Below, piece by piece: positions 50,301 to 62,095 of a DNA stretch of 64,000 bases. Under the pieces are notes generated by a model, which was not told the DNA's origin, did no database searches, and saw only the letters and a program-made list of their open reading frames with translations. Within the stretch, counting starts at the first letter, position 1. Each line of letters begins with the position of its first letter. The stretch is from Campylorhamphus procurvoides. Taxonomy: Eukaryota > Chordata > Aves > Passeriformes > Dendrocolaptidae. The position numbers and the translations under genes were made by a program. The stretch covers positions 248,001 through 312,000 of the forward strand of contig WBMV01002770.1 of the NCBI GenBank assembly GCA_013396655.1, read 5' to 3'.

Positions 50301-53300
50301 GAATAATATGCAAAAATAACTATTTCCACTCTTTGTGATTCACTTTCCTGCTCCACTGGCAACTGATCTGAGAAGGTATTGAGTGTTCCTTGTGACTACT
50401 GAGTGCAATCAACCTCCCTGACTCCAAGAATTTCCCATCTCCTTGGTTTAACCCTGCTTTACCTATTTCTCACCCTGACAAAGAATAAACTGAATGTTAA
50501 TAATGGACTAATAAAGCAATAAGCAATAAAATGTAAACTAAATGTTTTTCCCACTCAGTGAATTGACAGGAAGCAGCAAGATAAATGGGAGATAAAAAAC
50601 TTCCATGTCATATTCTGAACTTTTCATACCAAGGGTAACATCACTCATTTCCTTTGCAGAGGCAAAAAGCTATGTGAGAGACATGAATAGAACCCTGCAG
50701 GAGACGACTGTAAAAGATCACACTAAACAAAGAATACCATGTCAACTAATTAATTTTAATTTGATCAACTTGCTTTCATGGGTGAACTTCACTGTGACTA
50801 TTCAACTGATTTCTGGATGACAGCTATGATGAGTGAATGACAATTAAAATGTACGGGCACAAAACATTTCAACACGTGCTGTGCTTTAATAGTGGCAAGG
50901 ATACCTTGAGCATCCTCGAGTTTAGATACAAAGTGTCTGAGGGTTCAAAGGACTCCTTTTGTGCTGAGTTACCTAATTGCATATATATTATATAGCTTAT
51001 ACTGGTAGGTAAGTGCAGCTCTTTCCTTTTCCTGTTTTATTTCCTTTGCTTCTTTTGCTTCCTTTCATATTCTCAAGGGGCCTTGTGATTAGGTACATGA
51101 ATGTGTGATTGTGCTGCTTCTGATCTTCTGAGACCCCACGATGGGCTGACAGAATTGGCCTGCTCAGATACACCACAAAGGCAATTCCTAGGATTTACTC
51201 AATGCACAGATCCCAGGTTAGAAATCCACAGCAAAATAGACTTTTGGGGAGAACTTTTCTTTAAAATGGAGCCTCCTAGTGCTGTTTTTTAAGCTGAATA
51301 TCTTACAATTAATATCTATTCCCCTTGAATTCCAGATGGGTAAATGACTCAAAGATTTCTTTTCTGTGAAATTTCCATTCCCATTTTCCTGAGTGCAATT
51401 ACAGTGATGATTAGCAAGTGCAGCACTATGGATAAGCAAATGTATAATTCATATGAGTGTACCTGGTCAGAGCTCGGGGTTTCTTTTTCTCTCATTCTTT
51501 ATAAATGAAACAGAGATTCCATCTTCTTAAGCCTTCTTGTTCTTCCTTGGTTCACAAAGGAAACACTTAATTTAAATAATGTCAAGATGACATAATAAAT
51601 TCTGAAAACTTTCATTTTATACTTTTGACTGAAATTATTCTTTGAACAGTTTCCAATTTTTTTTTCCTAAACACCATTTACCCTCACTTGGTAAAATCTA
51701 CCTGGCTGTACAACTCAGTGTTGTGTTGCCTTTGTAGAATATGTAAAATGCTCTGAAGCCACAAAATACCCCATGAGATCTCATTGTTATTCCTTTGGTT
51801 TAATTTCTGAGCATTTCCCATTGGCTTCCACTGACTTGGAATAAGACCTCAGGTTTTTCCAGTGTAATTGTTCTGCAAAGGCAAAAGTAGCAGGAATAAG
51901 CAGTGTCTGACAGTCTGCACAGGCATGCCCAGGCCTACAGACAAATAAGTCATAATCATCAGTCCCTTTTTGGGCTGTGCATAAGGCCCTAATAACCCTC
52001 TCTCTTCTCTGTCTGAGAAGCATTAATCCTGAATTGGAGAGAATATTAATTAGACTGGTTGGTAACCAGAGACCTTTTTTCCCAGGCATTATACCTGGTA
52101 TGTACTTCAGTGAAAGTTAAGGATACTTCTTGTAATTACATAATCTCACTTCGAGATCACTCCAAAGTGTTCTGGAACCCAAGGTTAAAGCATGTAGGAG
52201 TTCCTAATACCTCTAAAACTAAAAGAAGCTGGAAGATGAAAGGACACCTAAGCACTGTTACTTTTTCTATATGTGGCTATTAAAGTGGGGGTTTTAAGGA
52301 AGGTTTTCTATGTAAATGCTGCTTTAATAATCTGCCAGAAACATACATATAGAAGCTCCTTTTTTTACAGAAAGGTACAGACTTTTTCTGCAATCAGCAG
52401 AGTTTCTGCTGTGGATAACTTTCCATATCAGTTACTGGAGCTGGGCTTGGAGCTCTGTGGTGCAGCAAGCTATTTTCCTGTACCTTCTGTATCCCTCTGG
52501 CCCATGGTCTGTAGCTGGGAGAGCCAGAATGCCAGATCCCCTCTCCAGGAGCAGGTTGGGTGTTTGGAGGACAGAGAGCCCTGCAAATGTGCTGAAGGCA
52601 CAGCTGCAGAAATAAGTGATGGCCAAAGCCTGACCCCCTGAACCTCAGAGCTGCAATCCTGTAAGCAGTCCTGTATTCCACTCTGAGTTCTGAAGTAAAA
52701 GCAAGACAACAAAAGTATTGTATACATTTACATTTTAAATTGTGTAATCATGTTATTATCTGAAACTAATACCATGCTGTTAAAATTTAGATAAAGTGTC
52801 CTGCAATGCATACAAAATGTTCATTTGTTGAAGGCCATTAAGTTAATTTCCTGGGAACAAGATTAAATGCAAGGCATTTACATAATCATTAGTTGTGAGG
52901 TGTAGAATAGATAATTAAATATTCCACCACATTAATTTGTATTTAATTAACTGTGCTTCCATGATCCTTCTGCCTGAATATTAATATTGTGTAAATAAAC
53001 AATTAGGATGCATGCTTTGCAATAGCTTTATTGTAAAAAATGTGATCAAAGAAATTCGATGAAACCTACTTAAGTTAATAACCACTTAAAGGTTTTGTAA
53101 AGCAGAGTTGTTGATCTTGAAAGTTTTGCTGAATAGCTCCAAGTACTATGATTTTTAACACCTTAATTCTTCAAGTTTTCAGAGTGTCAGAGTTGTCATA
53201 ACAAACTTTTAATTATAATACTTCCTATTCTACATTTCACAACTTCTCATTTAAATAGGTTAACATGCTTAAAAGCTAATAAAGTATGCTTAGGAAAGAC

Positions 53301-53418
53301 AGAAATGCTGTAGAAAATTAATGAACATTATATTTTTTCAGTAAATAAATACAGTTTCAGAGCCCCTTTTATCATACCAAAGGGACATAATTTGAAAACA
53401 CCCAGGCCATACCTGACA
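50301..53418. other. Non-coding stretch, no recognised gene
   Basis: Contains a possible old repeat relative at 51810-51855 and a GC-richer patch at 52430-52640 crossed by overlapping frames on both strands with no domains. From about 52720 to 53060 it becomes markedly AT-rich with many ATTA/TAAT words, listed separately. Confidence 0.5.
52720..53060. promoter_or_regulatory. ATTA-rich block, candidate conserved non-coding element
   Basis: This block is unusually dense in ATTA/TAAT words (for example cataatcattag, gataattaaatat, cacattaatttg, tttaattaac, gaatattaatattg, acaattagg), the core recognised by homeodomain proteins, and has no repeat-family signature. Such composition is common in conserved enhancers near developmental genes, but AT-rich neutral DNA can look the same. 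No conservation data are available to me. Confidence 0.22.
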
Positions 53419-53444
53419 ACATATATATATATATCAATATATAG
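53419..53444. repeat. (AT)n microsatellite
   Basis: Seven AT units at 53421-53434, then an interruption (ca) and a further short atatata run. Confidence 0.9.
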
Positions 53445-55860
53445 TAACATAGATCCAGACACCCCCATCCTTCCTTCCCCCCAGCACAGAAATACATTCC
53501 AAGTGTCTTCAAACAGGCATGTTAATAGCATTGATAAATTATCGAGGCATGAAAGGCAGTCTGACTGATGGCAGCTGGTTGGCACAGAAACAGTCAATTG
53601 GAAAGGCAAAACTTCAGGAGGGAAATGCAGACTAAATGGACCCATATTAAAACCACTAGGATAGGAGTGTAATTATGTTGCTGTCACTGCATTTAATCAG
53701 AGACTGATATCTTACAGAGGAAGGTTCATAAAAAGCTGCTCCCTGCAAACACAGATCTTAACCTGTAACAAACAGAATGCAAACTAAGCATGTAGTTTCA
53801 TGTATTGCTTCAACTGATCTTACTCACAGAGGCAATCTTTGCTCCTGTGACTGATCGTGGCCTCCTGCCTCCACTTTGGAAGCATATCTAAACTGACATA
53901 ACTACAGCAACACTGAAATGGCAAAATTCAGCAAATTCACAAAAATTCAATTCACAACACTGAAATCTTAACCTATTTTCCCGTCTCTGTAGGATGGGAA
54001 TTCCAGGTTTTCTTCTCCGGGGTTTATTTCCAAACCAAGAATGTAATCCTGTTCAGTCAACAGCTAGAACATGCTGACCCTGCTTTGAAGATGGGGTTTT
54101 TCCAAGCTTTTCCAATAAGTGCAAAAGGTATTTAGATATTTTGACTTTCAGTGCCCTTTGGGGTTTGTGATTACAATTGTGTAAGGTGCAAATGGCATTA
54201 TTTTTCTTCCCAGATTCATTTTAAATGCTGTTTGGGGTAGACTATTACTGAGAATAAAAGTTGGACTTTTGGATACAAATTTATAATATTATACAGGAAT
54301 GTTCTGCATAATACAAGCCAATAAATGACATCAATTATGAAAACTGATAATGCAGTAAAACGACATGAGAAAGACAGAGGAAACACGTAGTGAATCGTGA
54401 AGGCTGAGGTTTTGAACAGAGTATGCCCTGCAAATATCAGTTGAGGTGATTCATGGATGTTAGACAACCTTCCTTCTTTTTGCAGTAGCACAAATAGGGT
54501 CATGAAGGTCAGAAGGAGAAAGAATAAAGAATATCTCCAGGTAAATTGAAAGTAGGCAGCTGACATGGAACAGGTGAAGGCTGGGCTGGAAACACAGAGC
54601 ATCAATTAGTAAAGGCACACCACGACATACCTGCTGCTGCCTGGGGGAAATCAATGTTAGGAAACACTAGAAACTGCTTAAAATAAAGAAGGATCAGGCT
54701 GTTTTTCTAACCAGCCACGAAAATAAATCTTAAGGGAAGGGCTGCTGATATAAAGTGTTCCTAAATAAACCTGGGGAACCAGGAAACCAGTTAAAAGCTG
54801 GGCTCAGAGCTGGGGTGAAGGTGCACAGAGCACACACCTGAGAGCCCTGCCCAGTGTGAGGGATGGGACACTGCCCAGAGTACCAGCAGCCCATCAAACC
54901 TGGGTGGCCACCTGCAAAAGAGTCCCTGGCCTGAGGATGTGGCTTTGCAGTAGGTTTGTTTGAATTTTGGTTTAATATAAATGATTACTGACATTTTGAA
55001 CTTTGTGCATTTGTTCCAGAAATCACCTGTTACACACATTGTCAAACTAGAGGAATAAAGCTATCCTCAATACTTTTTGATAACTAGCAATCCTTGATAA
55101 CTGCATGGACACAGCCTGAGGAATGTGTAGTGAAAAGAGCAGCAACATGTCCTGGGTCAGAAAGAATCCTGAATTAGTTAGCCTTTGTCTGGAAAAAGGA
55201 AGGTTCGAATAAGATTGTTGGCTGTGGGATTTGGAGTGCGTGAAAATAGACAGGGCTTTAGGATCAGAATTCCTAAATTCTGATTCCATCACTACTACTA
55301 TTTCATTATCTGTAACAGTTTGACAGACTGAGAAAGGCATTGAAAATTGCTGGATCTTTGTGAACACTTGAAAGGGCTTCAGCATTTGTGGGAATGCTTT
55401 AATGTGAGTGATTAGTGATTGACTGGATGAGTCTTGATCCACCTCTAAAAATGAACGATTCTCTAGTCTTACCTAAGAACAGTGCTGTGAGACTTACCAT
55501 TTATTATAGTCCTGTGCAATATTAACTCAGAGAAAATGCTAGTGCAAAGTAATGCCTGTGCAATCTCACCTAGGAGAAGCTTTTATTACAAAGTATTAAA
55601 ACCTGCAATGAGAGAACTAAAGACTCTTTATGTGCAATATACAGTTCCATCAAAATTGCTGTTCATTGGAGCCCTCTTTCATAAACATTTTCGTGTGGGA
55701 TGTTTTGCAGAGATACAGGAGTACTCTACATTGATTTCCACCACTCTGCTGACTCATATCATATATTTTAATATGTCTTTAAACTTATGACTCTATATTG
55801 CTGTTTCTGAAAAGTTACCATATTCTTGGAGGAACTGCTGCTCTTGAGCCTTGTAATGCA
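53445..55860. other. Non-coding stretch, no recognised gene
   Basis: A 129-codon minus-strand frame (54216-54605) is hydrophobic and rich in Phe and Leu, but has no recognisable family features. A 131-codon minus frame at 55047-55442 also has none. Both are treated as chance. An imperfect palindrome at 55261-55287 is listed separately. Confidence 0.5.
55261..55287. repeat. Imperfect 27-bp palindrome
   Basis: ggatcagaattcctaaattc followed by tgattcc is close to its own reverse complement, with a short central asymmetry. It might be a protein-binding dyad or chance. Confidence 0.6.
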
Positions 55861-55956
55861 ATTATCTTGAGACAAGATGATCCTGTGGGAAGATTATCCC
55901 CTAAAAAGATTATCTGCTGACACAGTTGTACTCTGACAAGATTATCTGTAGAGATG
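55861..55956. repeat. Degenerate 16-bp minisatellite with GATA-type motifs
   Basis: Six consecutive 16-mers are in register: attatcttgagacaag, atgatcctgtgggaag, attatcccctaaaaag, attatctgctgacaca, gttgtactctgacaag and attatctgtagagatg. Three perfect aagattatc 9-mers fall at 55890, 55906 and 55938, spaced 16 and 32 bp. Each good unit carries ttatct or ttatcc, the reverse complement of a GATA-factor site core. A further gataat occurs at 55962. The array is old, since units differ at many positions. Any regulatory role is inference. Confidence 0.75.
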
Positions 55957-56891
55957 ATGTTGATAATTAGCTGGGATGTGGAAGACTGGTCTAGGAAATG
56001 TAACGAGAGTGAAAACTAGTCTGAGCACTTAGGTGAGCCCCAAGAGTGGGGGGTGTTGAACTGTGGATGTGCAACTGAGGCTTCTCATGGACTTTCAGCT
56101 GGGGAAACAATCAGGAGCAATGTTTCTCAAACCTTAGAACTGGACATTTCTGCCTTGACCAGTCAATATGGCATTCATTGTAGGATCTAGTTAAAGAAAT
56201 GCCTGCACCTTCACTGTAGAAGATTAGGGACTATTGTATTCATTTCCTGGCAAGTGTGGATACTGCATAGCTTAGCATGCAGAGTGTGCCCATGGCACTG
56301 CAAATAATGCATTGATTGGTTTTGGCTGACAATTGCTATGCAGCAGAGGCATTTTCTAGTTGCACAAACTATGCCATGCTCCGTGTTTTCTCTCAGAGGT
56401 GGGAAAAGATCAATCATGTCAACTTCCCTTCATATGTTGGCTTTCCAAATGCATTGATTTTGATACTCATGAAGGATACTGACATGAGGATCCTCACACA
56501 GCGAGTGAAGAGCAAAGGATTTTAGTCTTTCCAATGAAAGAAAAGAGGAAAATATACTGGTACCTCAATAGCTCCCAGCTCCCAGTACCCAAAACCTTGC
56601 CATGCAAACCTAAGACAGTTTATCATCTGTTGGTGAAGTCTTTGCAAGGCTGAAGCAAACAGTGCTCTTGTTGCCAAGAAGCTGTAAGCTGTAGGGAAAG
56701 TGAATGTGTTGGACAGTGTCCAAATCTGAAATGACTAAAGGGACACAGGTCTGGAGGTGTTAGTTAGTGAGGAGTTAAAGAATGAGAAGTTACAATGCCA
56801 AACTTTGAGCTGACCTTAAATACTCACAGGCAACACTTATGTAAACAAACAACATATTTTCTTTAAAAGAATTAAGAGCATTTTCTGTTTG
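55957..56891. other. Non-coding stretch, no recognised gene
   Basis: Unique-looking sequence between the minisatellite and the GT-rich tract. No coding or RNA gene is recognised. Confidence 0.55.
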
Positions 56892-56986
56892 GGATGGGGT
56901 TTTTTGTCTTTTTTGTTCTTGGTTGGTTGGTTGGTTTGGTTTTGTTTTGTGTGGGTTTGGTTTTGGTTTTGGTTTTTCCCCCCTCC
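56892..56986. repeat. GT-rich low-complexity tract (GGTT / GGTTTT)
   Basis: The run has ggatggggttttttg, then four consecutive ggtt-type units, then ggtttggttttgttttg and three ggtttt units, ending in a C run. On the + strand it is almost exclusively G and T. It could be a simple repeat or the tail of an unrecognised insertion. The G runs are mostly of two, so a stable four-stranded structure is uncertain. Confidence 0.85.
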
Positions 56987-58640
56987 AATTAGTCTAAATA
57001 TGGATTTTGCACTTGGAGGTATTAAAGGGCTGTGATCTTGAATACAGTTTGGATTCCACCTGCCAAAGTCACCTGAAATCAGCAGTTAGTCCCTCACGTT
57101 TGTGATCTGTTGCTGATATGCACATGGAAAATTTTTCCTCCTTTAGAGAAAGAATCTTCCACTCATACTGTCAGTCCTCACAGTGCCAAATCATCAGAAA
57201 TGAAGGAATCAGTCTTTAAAAGTGAGGAAGGGTATTGGAATGTGTGGAGAATGGAGGGTTTGTTTTCCCCTTTCTTCCTGTATCAGACCATAAACACAGA
57301 TCATTTTGGTCAGCTAGGTTTGGAATAGCCAAGGGAAAGGCTCAGAGATTCCCTTGAGCAATGGCAAATCAGCTCCCTGCTAAGTCACAGAGCCATCATA
57401 TACGTGACAAATGTCCTCTCAGTCCACAGTCTTCTCCCAAGAAGTCTGTGTTTAAAAGAACAAAGAGCATGAAATAGTCTGGAAACAACTGCAGCAGGTC
57501 AGCCTGCACAGCCCTGACCTGCAGCTTTGCACAGGGGAGAGCACAACACCTTCAATAATTCTCTTTACAGTGTTCTTAGTCTGCCATCCTACATCTTTTT
57601 GTCACATTCCACACTTAAATTTAAAAAAAAAAATTATACAAAATGAAATTCTTTAAGTAATCTACAGATATTAAATATTTCGTGATCACTCAGCCTTCTC
57701 TGACAAAGAGTTAGTGAAATCATCACAATAAGAATGTATTCCCCTTTTGTTCCAAGACGAGCTTATGTCTCTGCATTAATTTCTTTCCTTCTATTCCACA
57801 GATAATTAATAGAAGATACTGGGAAGTACTTAACTTTACTTCAACCTATTTGAAGTTTATTACCCCTGTGACTCATACATCACAACCACCAAAAAATGGA
57901 TAAATTGTAAAATCTACAATACTAAATCTTCACTTCAAGGACTACTACTCCCAAATCTCCTAGCAGTACATTTTTAGACTGCCCTTTCTAATAACTTAGT
58001 TTCCCACTGAGTAAAAAGCTTTTAGTATGTTGAAAATGGAGCAGTGTTATTCTTAGCTATTTGATTCTCAAAATTCCAGTCCTGCTATGGTTCAAGTGGC
58101 AGCTCCTTCATATACTCATTCAGCAAACCATTGTAATGACATTAATATAAAACATTTCTTTGTGATATGTAGTGATTTCATCACAGTTTCATTTGATTGA
58201 TGTGATTAAAATGTATTTGACTACATCTGAATTCCTATATATCTTCAACATGGAATGAGACATTTTGAAAATGACAAGGAACCCTTTGCTACTTCTTTAC
58301 GTTTAATAAGGTCTGTTGATGTTTTCCTGCATTGTAGGAATACTTGAAATACTCAACATGCAACTTGTTTGAGTTTGAAGATGAAATAACATGGCATTTT
58401 CCATGGGGCCTGAAGGGTTGGTTAGTTGCTAGAAATTACTGGTAGGGAAAATGAAAAAAAAACCCAAGCAAACAAACCAAAGATTGAAGATAATTTTGAA
58501 TGAAGGGAAATTTGTTCATAGCACAAGATGAGCAAAACTCTGAATGTGAGACACCAAAGAGACCTTTAGCAAAGGCTAAGTGAAATTTAAATTCCAAAAT
58601 ATACAGGACATTAACCTGTATATAGCACCATTTCCATCTG
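56987..58640. other. Non-coding stretch, no recognised gene
   Basis: AT-rich unique sequence with an A homopolymer at about 57623-57633. No gene is recognised. Confidence 0.55.
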
Positions 58641-58760
58641 TTCATGGATTTTAAAGCCTGAAGAGATGACTGTGATCATTAGTTCAGTCTCCAATCTGTA
58701 CTTCCTACATGACATGTGCAAATTCTTCAGTTTGATGGGGAAAATGCTTCCTAATCCTGA
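58641..58760 (-). mobile_element. Ancient CR1-type LINE 3' relic, minus strand
   Basis: The + strand reads ttcatggattttaaagcctg, then aagagatgactgtgatcatt, then agttcagtctccaatctgta and a diverged continuation. This parallels the reverse-oriented 3' end of an old sauropsid CR1 lineage, the same lineage proposed at 28.86 kb (compare agtctggactcctgcgt there). It is highly diverged. Confidence 0.55.
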
Positions 58761-60822
58761 CTTTCAAATGAACCAAATGCTGGGAAGTTTTAAGCAGATA
58801 CTCATCAGAACATCAACAGTGTGTGTGAGATCCATGATAAGAAAAATCTAAGTTTATAATCCAATTTTTAATGCTAATTTTAACATTAGCACTCCACTAC
58901 TGTACATAGACACATACAAATAGATGACATGTGAGGAAATGAACCAAATAGATTGTGTACATTGGAATTGAGTGTTATTTCTTACCCTATAATGCATTCG
59001 CTCCAAAGCACATTTACATACCCAAATTAATGCTAAAAGTCTGTTGTAAGCAGTTCCAGAAAGACTCCTCAGCAACATCTCCATTTAAATGCAATTTTTG
59101 ATAAGAAGGAACATAATCAAGTGATTTGGAAATGAAGAATCAGGAACCAATTCATTTGATACCACTCAAAAGGTTTTCTGTGTTTAGAGTGTAACTTCTG
59201 GTCATCTTCAAGTTATAAAATCTGTTTAATGAGGAAAATTTTTGAGCAAACATAAGAAAATATACATACAGTATGCTAGTATGAAGGGAAATAAACACTC
59301 ATAGCTAATGACTCTCGTGGTCAGCTCACTATTGACAAAATTCTTGGGAACAAATGTGGCATCACAACGAAATAAAAAAGAAAAAAATATTTAGCAGGGT
59401 TTTCCTACTAACTTTTAACATTTTCTCCATAACATTTACAGTTATCCTTTGAGATAAAGAATGAAATTACAAACATAGTGTTGTACAATGTCTACAAGTT
59501 CCTTCTGGACTTGTTCTACACCTGTTCTAGAATAAGGTATGAATTCACAGTCCTACACAGCTATGTCTCCCACTCTGTTAAATGGCAAACCTCTTCAGAA
59601 ACTGTATTCAAGGGTTTAAAAATACCTCCTTTCCATTGTGTGAATATTCTTAAGGGAATTGAAAATGATCACAGGAACAGAAAATACTGAAAAGTTCTCT
59701 GGGTTTCTGAATCTCAGATATTATTATAGATCATATTTTACAGTATGTGCAGATGGAGTGGTCTTCTACTTAATCTGTTCTCAATAACACAAAATTTATT
59801 AGAAATTATTGGCAGAATGCGATTCTTTTCAGGTTAAATTAGCCCAAAGCCAAGTGCCTTTAAAGCAAATGATAAGATAAATAAACAAAAGGGGAGTGAT
59901 TCTCCACAAAATTATTTCATCACTTGTCTGTGATATTTTCACTTGGAAAATGAACTGTGTTGTTTTTCCCCTCCTCTTGTTACATTACAATTACCATTCC
60001 AATTCTGCTCTAACTCAAAACAACTTGCCAGGAAAACAGCAAACAAGGCAAGACTGCTGTCCCAAAGGAACACAAGTTTGGGAAAACAGTTTATGTCAAG
60101 ATTTTACTTTTATAAATGTTGAGCCCTACCTTGCTGCACTGGTACTTTGGAGTGATTTTATTCATGGATCAAAGTACTGCTCAGCATGAACAAACGTCCA
60201 GAGACTGTTTACAGAAAGATCAAAGATATAACTAAGCAGGGCAAACTTCTCAGGTGTAATTGCACCAGGGACCAGGGATTACTGAGGCCCAGGAGGCAGA
60301 GTGGGAGGCTGAGGAAAGGCAGCCTCACACGAGTGGTCCTGTGCTGCATCCCTGGCACAGGCACCAAGCCCTGTGCTCTTCCAGGACCTGTAAACACAGG
60401 GGACAGCAGGAACCTCAGCAATATTTCTCCTCTGATGCCAGTCTGGTAAGGTGGTGACACATCATCCCAGTGTTCTCATATTCTATACTGAAAACAGAGT
60501 CTTGGAATTTTGTTTGCATTTTTGCTTCCCTAAGTTGTTGCCAGCCTTCCTGTGCTGGGATGTATTTCTGACACAGAATGATTTGCCTTTGACTTGAAAA
60601 TGTGACGTGCAGTAAGAAGTTGTTCTGATTGCAAGTAACTGCAGGGAGAGGAAAACTCATCTGGATCCTGCCTGGACACAGGTGATCCAAACAGAGAGCA
60701 GGGGTGGAGACACCGAGAGTTGGAAGTGCCACTGGACACTGGTAAAATCTCAGTCCTGGGCTGTGAATATCAACATCAAGAATTCTGGATGCAAGGCATC
60801 CATACAGCCAAACAGGAAACAG
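58761..60822. other. Non-coding stretch, no recognised gene
   Basis: AT-rich to about 60190, then GC-richer at 60250-60430 with overlapping short frames on both strands and no known domain. No repeat family is recognised. Confidence 0.5.
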
Positions 60823-62095
60823 GCACAGAACCCTTTGGGTTGGAGAAGACCTTTGAGATCATCAGGTCCAACTGTTCCCCCAGCACTACTGAGGCCACCA
60901 CTAACCATGTCCCCAAGTGCCACATCTATGCACCTTGCAAATCCCTCCAGGAACAAGAGACCACGCCAGGGTTGGGCAGCCCTTTCAGTGAAGAAATTTT
61001 CCCAAGTATCCAATCTAAATCTCTCCTGTCCCAGCCTGAGGTCATTTCCTTTAGCCCTGTCCCTGTTCCCTGGGAGCAGAGCCCAATTCCCCCCCGGCTC
61101 CCCTCTCCTGGCAGGGACTTGCAGAGCCAGAAGGTCCCCCCTGAGCCTTCTTTTCTCGAGGCTGAGCCCCCCCAGCTCCCTCAGCCCCTCCTGCTGCTCC
61201 AGCCCCTTCCCATCTCTGATCCCTTCCCTGGACACACTCCAGACCTTCAACCTCTTTCTTGTTGTGAGGGACCCAAAACTGAACCCACAGTGTGAGGTGT
61301 GGCCCCAGCAGTGCCAGCACAGGGGACAGTCCCTGCCCTGCTCCTGCTGCCACACCATCTCTGGCACAGCCCAGGTGCCACTGCCCTCCTTGCCCACCTG
61401 GGCACATCCAGTGCTTGATCAGCCACTGACAACCAGCACTCCCAGAGCCTTTTCCAGCTTTGCAGACAATTTCCCCCCTGCCTGGAGCTGCAGGGAATTG
61501 TTTTAACCCAAGGGCAAGTCTTTGCTCTTGCCCTGCTGAACCTCACCCCACTGCCCTCAGCCCATGGACCCAGCCAGTCCAGATCCCTCTGCAGAGCCTT
61601 CCTGCCCTCCAGCAGATCCACACCCCTCCCCAGCCTGGTGAACATCCTGAGAGTGGACTTGATCCTTCATCCAGATAATCCATCCAGATACTAAACAGAA
61701 GCATCCCCAGTGCTGACCCCTGGGGAACCCCACTGGTGACCAAGCCCCACTGGAGACCATCCCCAGCTGGATCTAAGTCCATTCCCCACCATCCTCTGGG
61801 CCCAGCCATCAGCCAGCTTTTATCCCAGTGAAGAATACACCCTTTTCAGGCCTGAACAGCCAGTTTTTTCTGGAGAATGCTGTGGGAATGATGTCAAAGG
61901 CTTTACTAAAGTCTAGGTAGACATACACACAGCCTAAGAGGGTCACCTGGTCATAGAAGAAGATCAGGTTGGTTGGGCAGGACCTGCCTTTTGTGAACTC
62001 ACATTGGCTGAGTCTGATCCCCTGGCTGTGCCTTGAAGATTGCCTTCTTGAAGAATATCCCTTCTTTCTGGCCTCCTTTGCCCTTCAGGACTGCA
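60823..62095 (-). mobile_element. CR1 LINE with reverse-transcriptase relic, minus strand
   Basis: This is the largest element, about 1.27 kb, 5'-truncated. Read on the minus strand from about 62095 down, it encodes the palm region of the CR1 ORF2 reverse transcriptase. Motif A is intact as VYLDFSKAFD (61893-61922). The block GVPQGSALG follows (about 61710-61736). Then come LDEG and DLLEGRKALQRDL (about 61575-61665), and nearer the end LSLEKRRLRGDLLAL and FRLDTWENFFTER. The 3' UTR finishes at ccctttgggttggagaagac near 60830. The expected FADD catalytic motif, between LDEG and DLLEG, is lost to a small deletion and substitutions, and several frameshifts split the frame. It is a dead copy. The 274-codon + strand frame (60682-61506) is antisense to it. 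Confidence 0.93.

Noticed and set aside
54216..54605. 129-codon hydrophobic minus-strand frame
   Set aside because: Hydrophobicity reflects base composition; no conserved transmembrane family pattern.
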